The notes below the pieces were generated by a model, which was given only the letters and a program-made list of their open reading frames with translations, did no database searches and was not told the origin of the DNA. Position numbers and translations under genes: made by a program. Positions 10,480 to 25,744 of a stretch of 64,000 nt of DNA are shown in pieces. Within the stretch, counting starts at the first letter, position 1; each line of letters begins with the position of its first letter. This stretch comes from Magicicada septendecula (taxonomy: Eukaryota > Arthropoda > Insecta > Hemiptera > Cicadidae), in NCBI GenBank assembly GCA_034769895.1, contig CM068367.1, positions 692,900,462 through 692,964,461 of the forward strand, written 5' to 3'.

Positions 10480-11721
10480 TGCCACAAAACAATTATTTAT
10501 TAGGCATAGTATTAACACAATAATAATAGAGTCTGTTATCTGAAGTAAGGTTGTATATTTAAACAAATTTAAATATGGTCTGTGGTTTAACAAAATATTT
10601 ATTTTAAATTAATAATATCTATTAATGATTTGAAACTCTTTTGGTTTTAAATGTCTATGGTTACTTGTTCGTAGAAATCTCTTTTGATATGGTTGATTCG
10701 TCACGCTGCTTTTGTCCTGTGGTCCGTTGAAATCTGCAACCTCGCTGCCAGCTGATCTCAGCAACACTGACGATCCGTGGACACTCCGCTCACACGCACG
10801 CACGCCGATACACCGATAGCTATTATCTCTTAAACTCAGGGTTTGAAACTGGGTTGTACTTACATTTATATGAATGCGGTGTACTGAACGTACACCATCC
10901 CGCGTCTTGAGGTGTCCTCGCGTTTACACAGGTATATCTCGGTAGATATACCTTCCCTAAGCGGATATCTTGACTTTCGCGAGACTAGCACTAGTTAAAT
11001 AATTATTTTAATTTTATTGATCTGAGTTCATGTACCACTAGGATATTAGCAAACGGGCAACTCGTCGCTAAGATTCCCTACTCGTAACCCTTATATAAGG
11101 ACGTATTCTGCTACGAAAAACTCGCACAGGGAGCACGTCTGTTTAGGTCGAGCTGGTAGATGGAAACTTCTCTGACGGTGACCCAATCTTAATGAAAATT
11201 GGGGCCACTGATTGGTCGAAACCCCTAACACGTGATTGATGGGCTAAACTGATAGATAGAAGTCCTGAAAGAATTGGCAAAAAGCTGCAGAAGCAGGTAT
11301 AGATTTTATCTACAAATTTTATTACTTTTAGAAGATAAGGAATCTATAGAAAGATGAATTTTGCTAAAAAATACATATTAAAATAATCTGTTTCGAATCT
11401 TTGACAAAAGAAAAATATAGCGCTAATTTAGATGTCCAAGTCTCAATTCAATATGTTAATTTAACCAGAGTTATTCACATAAATATGAATAACACGCGCT
11501 CCCGCGCACTCGCACACTAACTTCGCACTTGACATGATAGAGAATAAATTTATGGGGATTTTGACAAATAACTGTTTTTTACCCATTTATTAATTCAAAA
11601 CTTATATCTACTTTACAACATTTTACCAAAATCAATTTCCAACATGTCTAAAACGCTCATAAATTGATATAAAAGCATGTAGTCCTGGCTACAGATACCC
11701 TTTCTGCGATGTTACATTGCA
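10480..11721 (-). repeat. 5' LTR of the gypsy element
   Basis: This 1242-bp copy would drive transcription on the minus strand. It carries the palindromic TATA box at 11089-11100. Its inner end (10480) is followed by a 10-nt spacer and then the primer-binding site. By my manual alignment it differs from the 3' LTR at about 16 substitutions plus a few indels. About 14 of those substitutions fall in the ~430 bp nearest 10480. The 64-codon frame at 10609-10803 is LTR sequence, not a gene. Confidence 0.93.
11089..11100 (-). promoter_or_regulatory. TATA box of the 5' LTR
   Basis: The 12-nt perfect palindrome CCTTATATAAGG lies in the middle of the LTR and is identical in both copies (4496-4507 in the 3' LTR). 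Its position about 620 bp from each LTR end fits the U3/R boundary. Promoter function is inferred from position only. Confidence 0.6.
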
Positions 11722-14898
<3,177 letters not shown>

Positions 14899-15169
14899 GT
14901 GGCCCATACACCGTGCATTGCATGGCACGCGGTGAAGCCTCCACACTTGAACAGCAATCAGTCTCGTGGCGTGCCAGATGCGATTCCAATATGTACGGTT
15001 TGAGGTGTATTTGTGTTAATAGTGTGCCAATGAATTTATAGTTGAATTGCGTGGTAGAAAATGACACTGGAGCAAAAACAAGTTTTGTCACTCATAGTTG
15101 TCAGCGCACTAAGTGATGATAATACGTATAAAGGGAAGGCTCGTGTTGGCTACAACAAAACTGGAAATT

Positions 15170-15876
15170 TTCCGACATAAAACTTTGAGTGAACAAAGAG
15201 AAATCAATCCAAATGCTTACCGAAAGTGCTTAAGAATGGATGATAAGACACTTAACTAGCTGCTAGAGAAATTCGTCCCCGTATAGAAAAAAATCCCCCG
15301 AATAGTGGTTCCCACTTCTGCAATTATAAGGGTTATTTCAGTGTTGTCCTACTAGATGTGGTGAACCTTAATTTAGAGTTTATTTTTGTTGATGTTGGCT
15401 AAAATGGACGAGTATCTGGTGGCGGTGTAATAGACAATACAATGTTTTATAACAAATTGAAAAGCGGACAATTTAATTTACCCACAAAAAAGCAAACGGT
15501 AGCAGGCATTAACTTCGTCTTTATAGGCGATGAGGATTTTGCTGAAAAAGAAGATTTTTTGAAACTTTTTCTTCATAAAAACACGGAGGGTTGTAGAGAA
15601 CGCATCTGGCATTTGGCTAACAGGTTCAAAGTGTTCCATACGACTATTACATTGTCACCAGAAAAAATGGACTGTGTTGTATTAGCGTGCATTGTCTTGC
15701 ATAACGTTTTGCGCAGGAAGTGCTCTAAAAGCTATTTCTCAGGTCCCATGGTTGACCGCAACAGGATATATTGCTCTGGTAGAATGGAGACAGCATCCAC
15801 CTCCATCAAATGCGTTTCAGAATTTGAACAGGAGCCACAATCGTCATGTGTCCGAGAAAGCCAAAGAAGGTAGGGA
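15170..15876 (+). pseudogene. Harbinger (HARBI1-like) transposase relic, DDE_Tnp_4 type
   Basis: A cut-and-paste transposase relic. An N-terminal piece near 15180-15260 resembles the ..RMDDKTL..LLEK segment that precedes the helix-turn-helix, with in-frame stops. It then jumps, apparently by internal deletion, to PPNSGSHFCNYKGYFSVVLL (about 15295-15350) and FIFVDVG.NGRVSGGGVIDN (stop in the middle; the usual SDGG Asp reads SGGG). The open frame 15442-15873 carries FVFIGDEDFAEKEDF, with the GDE glutamate block, then HLANRFKVFHTTITLSPEKM and VVLACIVLHNVLRRK, the usual C-terminal signature. The first Asp block is missing, so it cannot be active. Family identity is fairly sure; exact limits are not. 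Confidence 0.8.
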
Positions 15877-16017
15877 TGCCCATGTCAATTGTTTTACAAC
15901 AGGCAGGACATAATGACCACCAAAGGGTCTCTGCAGTAAATTACTTAAAATGTAACAAATTTAAATACTTTTATTAATAATTTGAGGAATTGTAGTCACA
16001 ATCATGATACAGAATAT

Positions 16018-16221
16018 TCAATGATGGGTTTTAGTGCTATATATTAATTTGTTCTTCCCATAAAATAATTGTATGGTGAATTAAATTAATTGTTCTTATT
16101 GATATTATTATTATTTTTATCATTATTATTATTAATTCAATATGGGTTTTGATTACTACGTATTAATTTATCCTTATCACTAGAAAACTGTATGGTGAAT
16201 TAAATTCATTGCTCTTCTTAA
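16018..16221 (+). repeat. Two-copy direct duplication (~84 bp, spaced ~120 bp)
   Basis: The segments 16018-16102 and 16138-16221 share GGGTTTT, TATTAATTT, GTATGGTGAATTAAATT and TTGCTCTT-like words in the same order at about 80 percent identity by eye. They lie inside the Harbinger element between its two genes. Confidence 0.6.
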
Positions 16222-16559
16222 ATTGTCTTAGTTTCTAAAATTGTACTATCTTGTACTAAATTTACTAAAATACTAAATTATACTAGTTTTTAGTTTACTA
16301 TGAATTGTATAATGTAAGAAGTCATTAATTATACATTGTATAATTTAATGTATAAATTTTGCATATATTTTTTTAAATTAACGATTTGCATCAACTATTA
16401 TGATGGACTAACATTGCTCTCCCATAATGTCAGTGTTATGTTATGACATTTTAAAATTCTATTTAAAAGTGTTTTTTATATTTTTAAAATAATTATTGAA
16501 CAAACAATTACAAAATGTAAGTATACAAAATATGAAGACTATAATAAGATAGCATTGTT

Positions 16560-17030
16560 GTTTGTAAAAATAGGCCTACAGTTATTGCCAACGAACGTCG
16601 AAAGTGCTTGTTCCGACTCCTCTACATAGTCCGATTCGATTTCTTCCATAGACGGGGAGTCCAGCGTGGAAGTAGAAGCTCTCACTTCCTCTTGGTCTGT
16701 AAGAACTAGGCTATTAGACCTATAATTGCTAATATCACAATTTGGGGGTGTGTACGATATCAGCTGCACTTCCTGACTTAGTTGAGGCTTTTACTTTCTT
16801 AACTTCTCTTCTAAAGTTTCATCTTAACAAATTAGTTTTTTTTAACATAATCAACAGAGCAGTCATGAACTATGGGTTTTATTAATTCTACGAGCTCTTT
16901 GTAGACAGCCTCCTTCATGTTCTTATTACAATAGTCTTTACTTTTTACCTGCCATAAACAATGGTGGTTCCTATATGCTTCATGTGGAGAGAAAGTGAAC
17001 AGACAGAAAAGATGCCGACTCACTCATGAT
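16560..17030 (-). pseudogene. MADF/Myb-like Harbinger accessory protein relic
   Basis: Resembles the DNA-binding partner protein of PIF/Harbinger elements. On the minus strand, SPHEAYRNHHCLWQVKSKDY (near 16930-16990) has the conserved CLW of MADF domains. KEAVYKELVELIKPI and VDYVKKN follow. A frame change near 16840 leads to FRREVKKVKASTKSG near 16790-16820, the conserved basic second half. A further shift leads to LVLTDQEEVRASTSTLDSP and an acidic tail EEIESDYVEESE (16570-16700). At least two frame changes and two stops break it. It faces the transposase gene tail to tail. MADF versus SANT/Myb assignment is by motif memory. Confidence 0.65.
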
Positions 17031-17178
17031 AACAGTAAACAGTTCATACAAATCCGAGGTCTAGCCACGCTATGGCAGCACTTCCAGGCGTGCTCAGCTG
17101 AAGCACACGAATTCCGCCAGAGTGTGGGCGACTACGCGAGAATTCAGGTGGTCCATACGAACAAATGCATGTATGGTC

Positions 17179-18834
17179 TAAAAAACAGGTGCTGTTTTGA
17201 TGTACGTGTCTATTCATCAGAATCTGAATCATGTGTGCATTCAAAATAAAATATAGGCCTATATGCAATGTATTATACAAATGAGAAGCAACATCGTTAA
17301 TTGAGATAGAACACTGATTATATGAACCGGGTCTAAACGGCCATTAAGGTAACAACCGTCAGAACGCTAGTTAAAAAACGGTCCATTCGGCAGAAAATTA
17401 ACACAAATTTCTGAAATGAGGCAATATATAGAATATAGAAACTGTACAACATTGTTAAAGTTCTACATTATGTCTCCATTTTGCATTTTAAGTAGCCAAC
17501 AAAAATGTATTGTGAAATAAATGTTATACGCGTATATGAAAATGAATACCAAACTTTCGTTTAATCTTTCCAAAATGATATAAATTATAATTTACATAAA
17601 TTTAAATTTACATATTTAGGCCTATATAAACTAATTTATATTAAATTATTATAATAATTTATTATAGTAACTTATACGTAATTTATTTAGTATAATTTAC
17701 AATTTTTGTATGTATGTATGTATGCATGTATGTATATATACGTGCCTATGTATAGGCCTAATTATTTATAGAATTTATTATAATGTATATTTATAATATT
17801 TATTTCCAAATTTTGTACAATTTTGCATTTTTAGAAGTTACATATCCTATTAAAGCATTTTTTAATCAGGCCTATTATCACCATATTATGTTAACATAGG
17901 CCTATAGGTTAATCAAATGGGAAGACCCCTACCGTTTAGAAATGGGAGGGGGGATAATTTGTAAAATTATTCGTATAGTTAAATTCTTAACTTTAACTAC
18001 TGCATTTAGCATAGCGTTAAAATTCCTCCCGGACAATTAATATTGTGTTCTATCACTGCAGTACCGTAATTATATCCTTATACTGTGTCATATGAAGGAT
18101 GTTTTTAGTTGGCAGACTTATCTTTTAACCTAGAATTTATATAAATAGTTAACAGATCTTTTATCAGATATTCATTTACTACTAAGGAAAGGTTAAATAC
18201 GTGGTGTTTTGTAAATTTAACGCAAACGTATTAAATGCATACCGCTTTTTGTAACTTCTAAATTCTGGTTAGAACGAATACATAAATACGCATATTTACG
18301 CACCAAATATGCATAGGAGTTTCCACTTTTATACCAGGAAAAGGTTTCATAGGCAGGGTTTGTACATTTATTGAATCCATCCCACTTTTTGTACCTACAG
18401 CTCATCTTTGGCCGCAATGTGCGCTTAATTCCATTAAAGCAAAGAGTATTGTACCATCAGCAAAAGACTTAAATTTTTTTTCGAATAAGTCAGTAGGAAC
18501 TTACCTATGAAAAGTAATTTTTCTTCCTATCTCATCTTTGCAACCACATCTATTTGTGCAATTAAATGCAGCACACGACTGCACCATTCTAGTTGATTAA
18601 TTACTGCAGTAATATCAATATGAAATACACACTTCCAATTCTGTTGCCCACACTATGGCGGAATCAGCGGTGTTCAATTTGGGTCGCGACAGTGCTGCTT
18701 ATGTACCATCTAGTGTATATCTATATACAGATCACAGCTTACGACTAACTGAACATAACCTAAAAATTTCACTCTGGTGCGTGGCGTGTGACTGAGCCCA
18801 CACACTACCACTATGTCTTGCACCGTCCACTAGC
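17179..18834. other. Non-coding stretch after the Harbinger element
   Basis: No gene is supported. It holds a (GTAT)n tract at 17708-17742 and a local concentration of TAGGCCTA palindromes (17254, 17617, 17752, 17896). The minus frame at 18217-18417 has no recognised domain. Confidence 0.5.
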
Positions 18835-19262
18835 GTCTATAGGATCGACCTGGTGTGCCGGATGAGCATAACAGTGTAATGTGGTGGAGACCAGGTGTAA
18901 GTTGGATGAACACATTAAAGTAATTAAGGTAAATTAAGGTAAAACTAATAGGCAAACAAATATTTAGTGAGTAAAATCGCTTTAATGGTAACTCGAAGTC
19001 TTATTGTTTGATAACTCGAGGTCTATTTGATACATGTAATTGGTACTTTAAACAAATTTAATGTATTAACACACTAATAAAGCAACTTATTATCGTCTTA
19101 CCTAAATATACGTATTTAAGGAAACGCTGTTATCACAAACGAAATGAAGATAACACATAAGCGCGGGAACTGTTTGGTTATCTTAGTCTGAATTCGTAAT
19201 CACTGGGTCGCCAAACATCACACTATTTGGCTCATCCGGTGCACCAGGTCGATCCCCTAGAC
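18835..19262. mobile_element. Foldback / MITE-like element (~430 bp)
   Basis: Inverted ends 18835-18882 and 19215-19262 share GGATCGACCTGGTG, then CCGGATGAGC and GTGTAATGT-like sequence at about 85 percent identity. The similarity seems to extend outward another ~15-20 bp (TGCAC...CTAG). The interior is AT-rich without coding sequence. Inverted ends plus a short non-coding interior suggest a non-autonomous DNA transposon; the superfamily and target duplication are unresolved. Confidence 0.7.
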
Positions 19263-20519
19263 TCCAGTTGCACGTCGTGCAACTGTCAAATCAAAACTGT
19301 CAAGACCACATGGACAATTAATTGCCAAAAAAGCTAAACTCTCACTGCTAACCCATCAAGTTTAAAGCGGATTTGATTCCACATTCACGATACTTTTCTG
19401 GTAAGACACTAACTGCAGAGGAGACTGTTGACTTTCCTGTATTTAAAAATTTAACAGGCTTTAAGCGCAACATTTGGATCTAATGTAGTGTTATCATTGC
19501 ATTTCATTAGCAGAGTATTCTGTATCGAACTACATGAAGTGATTTTGGAATATGAAGTAGTAATTTTATTACTGAAAGACATATGAATTTAACCTTATAA
19601 AGAGTATTAAATATCAAGACAGTCGCTTGATAAAAGCGGGAGTAAACTGGAATTGCGTTGTAGAACATGAACATAAATGTGTTAATGTACACAAAAAAGA
19701 AAAGGATGATCGTAATCACGGAGAGTCGCGAACTGGTGGTATGAGAGAACGTCGCAGTTAATTGAGAACGGCATTTACAGTATTCCAGCCCTTTGTAAAC
19801 ATATAAAGGGTGACTAACCACAAGGCAGTGAGTAACGGTAGTGAATGTCACCAGTAATCTGAAAGGCAGGCGTCGAGATAATTTTGTCGAATTAAGCTCT
19901 TAATTTTATAATTAAATTTTGTATTTATCCGTTTTTATTTACAAACCGGATTTTGTCATTGTAAATAGTGCATAGAAAAAACGAGTAAAGTCAAGAAACA
20001 AAAAGTAAATTTGCAGATGTAACTCTCTCTCGGCTAAAAAATAAGAATATATGGAGTATGGAGTGATTACTTAAAGAAGAATTGGGTTAAATGTTAACGA
20101 ACGGATACATAAAATCATGAAGAGTGTTAGAAATATATAACAATAAACATGACAAGAGATAAAATTTAAGGTACGTATAATCCATTTTTCTGCCAGGAAC
20201 AGGATAGGTTAAGGAAGAATGGCGTCAAGAGATAATAGTGATAAGGTATTTTATACAAAAGAAAAATATTAATTTTTGAAATACTGACATAGACATAAGA
20301 TAGAAATTATGGCAAGGATAAGTACAGAATACTTTACTGAAACACTCTGTAGAAGGGAAAGGTGAACACTAGAAAATAAAGCTTGAAACATTCGTGTTGT
20401 TGTTACTGAAAAATTAAACAGGTTGCTAAGGTAATAAAAATTTGCTTCTAGGAAAACAGAGATAATAGAGAAATATTAGCGATATAAGTAAGTCTCCTTA
20501 CAAGAGATGCAGATTTAGA
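19263..20519. other. Non-coding stretch
   Basis: Nothing recognisable. The 114-codon minus frame at 19507-19851 has no domain I know. Purine-rich sequence at 19980-20400 could be old LINE sequence but shows no diagnostic motif. Confidence 0.4.
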
Positions 20520-20712
20520 GGTTATGCCTTGGGACACATAGATTGGTTCATACGATGATTGAAGGAAGAGTGAAGGATAGAAACCGCATAAGACAGGAAA
20601 GATTTGAGTACACGAAGCCGAATGACGTGGAAAATTTGCAGAAGCGAAGCGATTAACACAGCAAATGAGGCTAAGTAGGACTAGAGAATTACTGCAAGCC
20701 AATCACGATTTT
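20520..20712 (+). pseudogene. Possible LINE ORF C-terminal fragment
   Basis: In one plus frame the sequence reads HTMIEGRVKDRNRIRQERFE and continues into KRLTQQ.../RELLQAN-like words. This resembles the I(I)EGK(V)xGxRxRGRxR tail found after the RT of many arthropod non-LTR retrotransposons. The frame is broken upstream, where the WIGH(V/I)LR block would be expected, and near the end. Similarity is modest, so this is a tentative call. Confidence 0.35.
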
Positions 20713-21910
20713 CTCTACAATTCAGTGAGAATAGTTTTATCCCAATGGTTCACATGTTGAAGATGTATTCTGCGATATAGTACTGGAATATTATTAGATT
20801 TCGGAGAGGTTCAATTTGCGACACTTCCTGTCTCTACCCGGTCGCACTTGGCGTTAGGCCTACTAAGATAACACTGCTGTACTGTTTCAAAGCAATACCA
20901 TTTGCATCACTTGTATCATCCATCGCCGTTCTAGCTGCATCGTTGTTTTAATTATAGGTATCACATTTCAATTAATAATTATAGACAATTTTATTCTTAG
21001 CAATAACAGGTTGGTTTTTATCCTGTGATGTAGGCCTAAGTAACATCTCACATGAGTTATTGAAACAAAAAACAAACTAAAACATAATTGCGTTTACTTA
21101 AAGTACAATTTTCCAGTCTACTGTAATTGTTTTAGAGGTATGATTTCATAGCGTAAGGGGAAGAGAAAAACCAAAAATTAGACTATTTAACAATGTGAAG
21201 GCATCTATAAGAAGTAGACGGAGATCGAAATTCAGTACGGTTAGAAACGGAGAACGATTGTGGAAAATGTTGAAGGCATTGTGAGAAATGTCAGTACGAA
21301 AAATTAAATATCATATTTGTATGTGTGTGTGTTTGTGGGTGGGCGTGCCTGTAAATTGGAAATTAGAAAATCATTATGTACATCTTTAATTTCATTCCAA
21401 GCAAATATTAAATGTTACAGACCGCAAATTCCATGTAGAACAACCAGTGTTACGAACAATTTAATGATCAGAATAACATCAAGAACAAAACGTTAGTTTA
21501 CGTAGAGTCGTCGAAAGGAAAAGGTCAATTTATCATTGCCCTTTTGATGATTATATTATTGCGATTATGGATTTTATTCGTCAAAAGTTTTCGTCTCTAG
21601 ATCACTACTCATATTATCTTAACGTAATGGTTTTAATTGGCCGTTATACTTTTGTATATGACACTGAAATTTTAAATATTACGTTTACAATGAAAGAGAC
21701 AGAAAAACAGATAGATAGCGAAGTAGATAGAAGACGGACGTAAAATACCGTGTGTATTTAAAAATACTCTCTAACTGGTATTTTTTGATTGCAAACGCAC
21801 ATAAATATTCCTTTCTGGAAACACTGTTTAGAATTTTTGGGTCAAGTATATAATTTCCTTTTAGCTGTACTTTATATACAATAAGAAAAAAAGTATACAG
21901 TATGTAGTGC

Positions 21911-21949
<39 letters not shown>

Positions 21950-22436
21950 GCGCTCGCTTGCGTGTTACGGCAAACATAAAACGATTTATCGGCTAAGTCG
22001 TTCGCTTCGTCGTGTTTTATACTTTCCACAGCTGAGCATAATATTGTAAACTCCAATTTCTCGAAGCCAACGCAGAGAACCCTATGTTCGTTTTACCTTG
22101 TCTTCGACTACTCAAATTTACAGCTCACGTACTGTGATCGTACACGTTCCGTTTTCGTACATAAAATATGACGTAAGTTAAATACTAGCATCAAGCTGGC
22201 GTTGTCTGTAATCTTAACCTGTGAACATCTCTTAAGATAACGCTGGTTCTTAATCTTGCGTCTATAATAACGACGACAAAACAAAAATAACAACGACAAC
22301 GACAACAACAACGACGACGATGACGACGACGACGACGACAAAAACAACAACAACAACGACGACGACGACGATGACGACGACGCCGACGACGACGACAACA
22401 ACAACAACGACGACGACGGCGACGGCGACGGCGACG

Positions 22437-22510
<74 letters not shown>

Positions 22511-25078
22511 AGCAGGAGCAATAATAGTAATAATAATACAATATTATGTAGACCTATATAATACAATATTCGCTAAGTAATCGCTTATTATGGTTATTTC
22601 ATAACGGTTACTGTACGGTTTAAAAAATACTTTGTTTCTGACTTGAGACGTTACAAGGTAAATTGAAACCGCTCACCAGGGACAGATAAGTTTGCATGTC
22701 TTGTTCAGGTTTCCGTGCTTCACGATATCTCGTAGAATGTAACAGTTCAAACTAAAAGTTTGTAAAGACACCTGACCTTCCCTTGTCTCTTGCACACCCC
22801 CTCTCCATCTCAACACAGATGTTCTAGATACGCCCTAAACAGATGGTCACCACCTTTACTCACATCCTGTGTTTAGTAATTTCATTCATTCGCCTCTTTG
22901 ACAATGGCTTAGTTAGTCGAAACAGCTGTCAGAGTTAAATAGAATCTGTGAAACTTACCAAGTGTTTTTTATATATTTTACAAAACCTTTGTAAAAGTTA
23001 TTGTTTAGTCTTGCTGAACAGACTAGGGCATAACTTGATGTACAGTTTATTTAAACAAAATCATTTAAGATTTTGAAATTCCTACTGCTAGAGTGCCGGT
23101 TTGTGAAATAATGTCGTTATTGGCAACTAAGATGAGAAAGTTGAACTATGGCGAACACGTGTGACGGCTTTACAGTAAAATTCATCACTGCTTCCACGGT
23201 TCGCATTTATACTGGAAAGGTACGGTCAGTGAAGTCTAAATTATTAAAAATATAAAACTAAATTTTTTTATTGTATATTTCGAATGTTCAAAACAAATCC
23301 AATGGTTTTAAAAAGTTGGCAGTAAAACTAAGATGTTTATGAACATTTAAAAACAAAATTGTGCTATTTAATAAATTTTCAATTTATAATAAATAAAATA
23401 ATGTTTATAATTCAATGTATATTTATAACAATATTTACAATTTAGTTATAAAATTGTAGTTATACAATTTAGTTATATTTTATGTAGCTAATATGATATA
23501 GTGTAGTGATAGATCCGAAACAAAGTAACGAAAACTTCCTACATTAATTTACGATATAATTAACGTATAGCGATGTAACATTGTCGCGTTACTGATTGGG
23601 CGAATCGGTTGTAATTTGTATTATTGTACTTCAAAGTGAAATGGTAAAATGCTACGACAACGAACTACCCTGGGGGGGGGGAGCCCAGCAGCTAAAAGGC
23701 CGTATCAATGACTGTTCACTCCTGTATTGCTCGACATTTGTTAAGGTATTGGAGTGCGATTGCACAGTATCTAGTGTAAACAACGCCTCAGTCAATGTCA
23801 GTATTACAACAAGCCAGGGTTCCACACAAGATGGATTGTTACTTTGTATTTGATGTTGACATCAGCTGGCCGTCCCTAGTTTTCTGACTTTTTTATGTAG
23901 TTAGTTTTACAATGTAATTTAGGGCAAAGGTCGACATAAAACCTGCACGATTTTTACCGACGCGGTTTAATATACACGATTTTTAACCTACGCGGCTTAT
24001 GTGCAACTTAAAACAAGGCGTCCTGGTCATTTGTCTCCGTCGTTCGATACAATTTGTAAAAAGTAAATTATGTTAGATATAACGATGTCCTCTGTAATCA
24101 AGGAACCAGCGGGGTATGAAACGAGATACAGTTTCACTTATGTTGACGGAAGCTGAACCAGTTTTATTTTGGTATAAAACCGAGTAATGATTCGATAAAA
24201 TGAGATGAGACCGAATTACGTAAGCAGTTGAAATGAGATTTTTAATAAAAATGGAGGCTTGAACTAGTAGGGATTCCGCATGAAAAGACGGTATTCGTAA
24301 GGGTTTGAGTACTTCTAACACAAATGAGGAAGCAGCTGAAGACGGAGAGACGTCGAGATCATTTGAGAAGATTGGACGGATGTTTGAATATAGCGGTGGT
24401 TGTCGGGTAGGGTAAGACGTTTAACAAAACCACGATTTTGAGACGAACTGCAGGCTAGCCAATCTGATTTATCCGTAGTTAAAAACATAAAGAGAACAAG
24501 CATCAAGTAAATAGAAGGATTGGAAGACAAACGTGTGTGTATATATTTTCTGCAATTTTTATTATTATTTTTTGTTTAATTAAATAGGGTAAATATATTA
24601 CATTTGTACACTAAGAAAATAGTCAAGTAAAGTAACATGTTTTAGTAAATTATAAAAATTTATTCGATATATTATTTCACTTAACGATTTTTGACGAATG
24701 TTAAATTATTGTGCCTTAAAAGAATGATATATATGACTGTCCTCAGTAGCAACGAAATCGATATAAGGTGCTGTCATCTCATCGTATCTACTAAGTACCA
24801 ATAAATCAGCTTTCATCACATTAAGCAGGAGACGCTTCTGAGCGAAACTTTCTCAACGCTTATCGTATTAAAAACGGCGGCTTTGGTTGTGCTCTGTACA
24901 AAACGGTAGCTAGACAAGCTTCCACTGAACGCTAAGGTATCCTCCCACATACAATGTGAGTGCGTGGGTGAGGCGTACACACATACACGTACACCTGTCT
25001 CACATGTTTTCATGTTTCTTATTCACAACACGTACACGGGTTTAGTAAAACGATATATCAAAGGCAATCATTTTGATT
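20713..25078. other. Non-coding stretch with simple repeats
   Basis: No gene is supported. Contents include a (TG)n(AG)n tract at 21909-21951, the trinucleotide block at 22268-22512, and a LINE-tail-like phrase near 22905-22960. There is also a G10 run at 23671-23680 and a two-copy ~29-bp unit (CACGATTTTTA...ACGCGG) at 23950-24000. Frames at 24073-25013 show no known domain. Confidence 0.5.
22268..22512. repeat. Compound (ACG/ACA) trinucleotide and (CAACGA)n block
   Basis: About 245 bp of ACA/ACG/ATG triplets. The right half, 22437-22508, is a nearly pure CAACGA hexamer array. It produces long Thr-, Ser/Leu- and Arg/Cys-only frames in several phases; these are translations of the repeat. Confidence 0.95.
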
Positions 25079-25744
25079 TATGCTCTATATGACGACGGTT
25101 GGCGTGTGGACCCTTTGCCTACCTGCTGCCTCTCCCCCATTGTAATACTTCCGCCCGGGCTCGACAGCAGCTAATTGCTGCGTGAGTCACCTCACTGTAC
25201 GTTAGACTGGGTCGAAAAAAAATAAATATTTTTTTTTCGGAACGCTTTAGTGCGGGAAAGTTGCCTACTGTAATAAAAGAAAAACGGCATAAAAAAAATT
25301 AAAATCGGTTAACATCTTCCGTTCGCGCATCATACTTAAATTTTATAAAAAATTGCAAAAATCACGACAATTTTGTAAATTTTTTAAAATAGTTAAAACT
25401 TTTAAAATAAACACGCTTTAGTTTTTTATGCTTGTTTTATGGTTTAAATAACCTAAATAAATTAAATTCTGATCAATAATCTAATTTTTTCCGTTCGCGC
25501 AACGTCTTAGAAAAAACAGATATTTACCAATATTTCGCAATTTTCACTGTGCAACTCTTCGCTCGTTTTGCTAGAACAAAACGACCCAGAACTCACCACG
25601 TGGAGGAGGTTGCACGTCGAGTTCCACCCACACCCTACCCAACCAACCATCTAATTGTTGGGTGTGGTATTTACATTATATTTACAACTATTTACAAAGA
25701 TTTTCCATAGACTAGGATTCTTTGGCTTACTGTGTTTTTTACTT

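Larger units (their letters stand above)
3888..11721 (-). mobile_element. Ty3/gypsy LTR retrotransposon, complete structure, decayed genes
   Basis: This is a full-length LTR retrotransposon read on the minus strand. Direct repeats 3888-5138 and 10480-11721 are the LTRs, each with TG...CA ends. The right (5') LTR is followed on the minus strand by a tRNA-Lys-type primer site at 10456-10469. The left (3') LTR is preceded by a polypurine tract at 5139-5154. The gene order gag, protease, RT, RNase H, integrase places it in Ty3/gypsy, since integrase follows RNase H. The region between integrase and PPT (5155-5548) is too short and broken to be env, so it resembles a retrotransposon rather than an errantivirus. 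Flanking DNA on both sides is (AT)n, so a short AT target duplication is possible but cannot be proven. At least eight breaks inactivate the coding regions. Confidence 0.95.
14899..17178. mobile_element. Decayed PIF/Harbinger-type DNA transposon
   Basis: The interval contains a transposase relic on the plus strand (15170-15876) and a MADF/Myb-like protein relic on the minus strand (16560-17030). PIF/Harbinger elements typically carry this two-gene set. The proposed ends are GTGGCCCATACA at 14899 and its weak inverse TGTATGGTC ending at 17178. TAA lies immediately outside both ends (14896-14898 and 17179-17181), matching the 3-bp TWA target duplication of this superfamily. The terminal match is short and imperfect, so the boundaries are tentative. 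Both genes have stops. Confidence 0.6.

Noticed and set aside
22108..22580. Long Ser/Leu, Arg/Cys and Thr frames
   Set aside because: Low-complexity translations of the ACG/ACA repeat in three phases.
24073..24530. Minus-strand frames of 71-82 codons with purine-rich antisense
   Set aside because: They look like possible old LINE sequence, but no diagnostic motif could be fixed in any frame.
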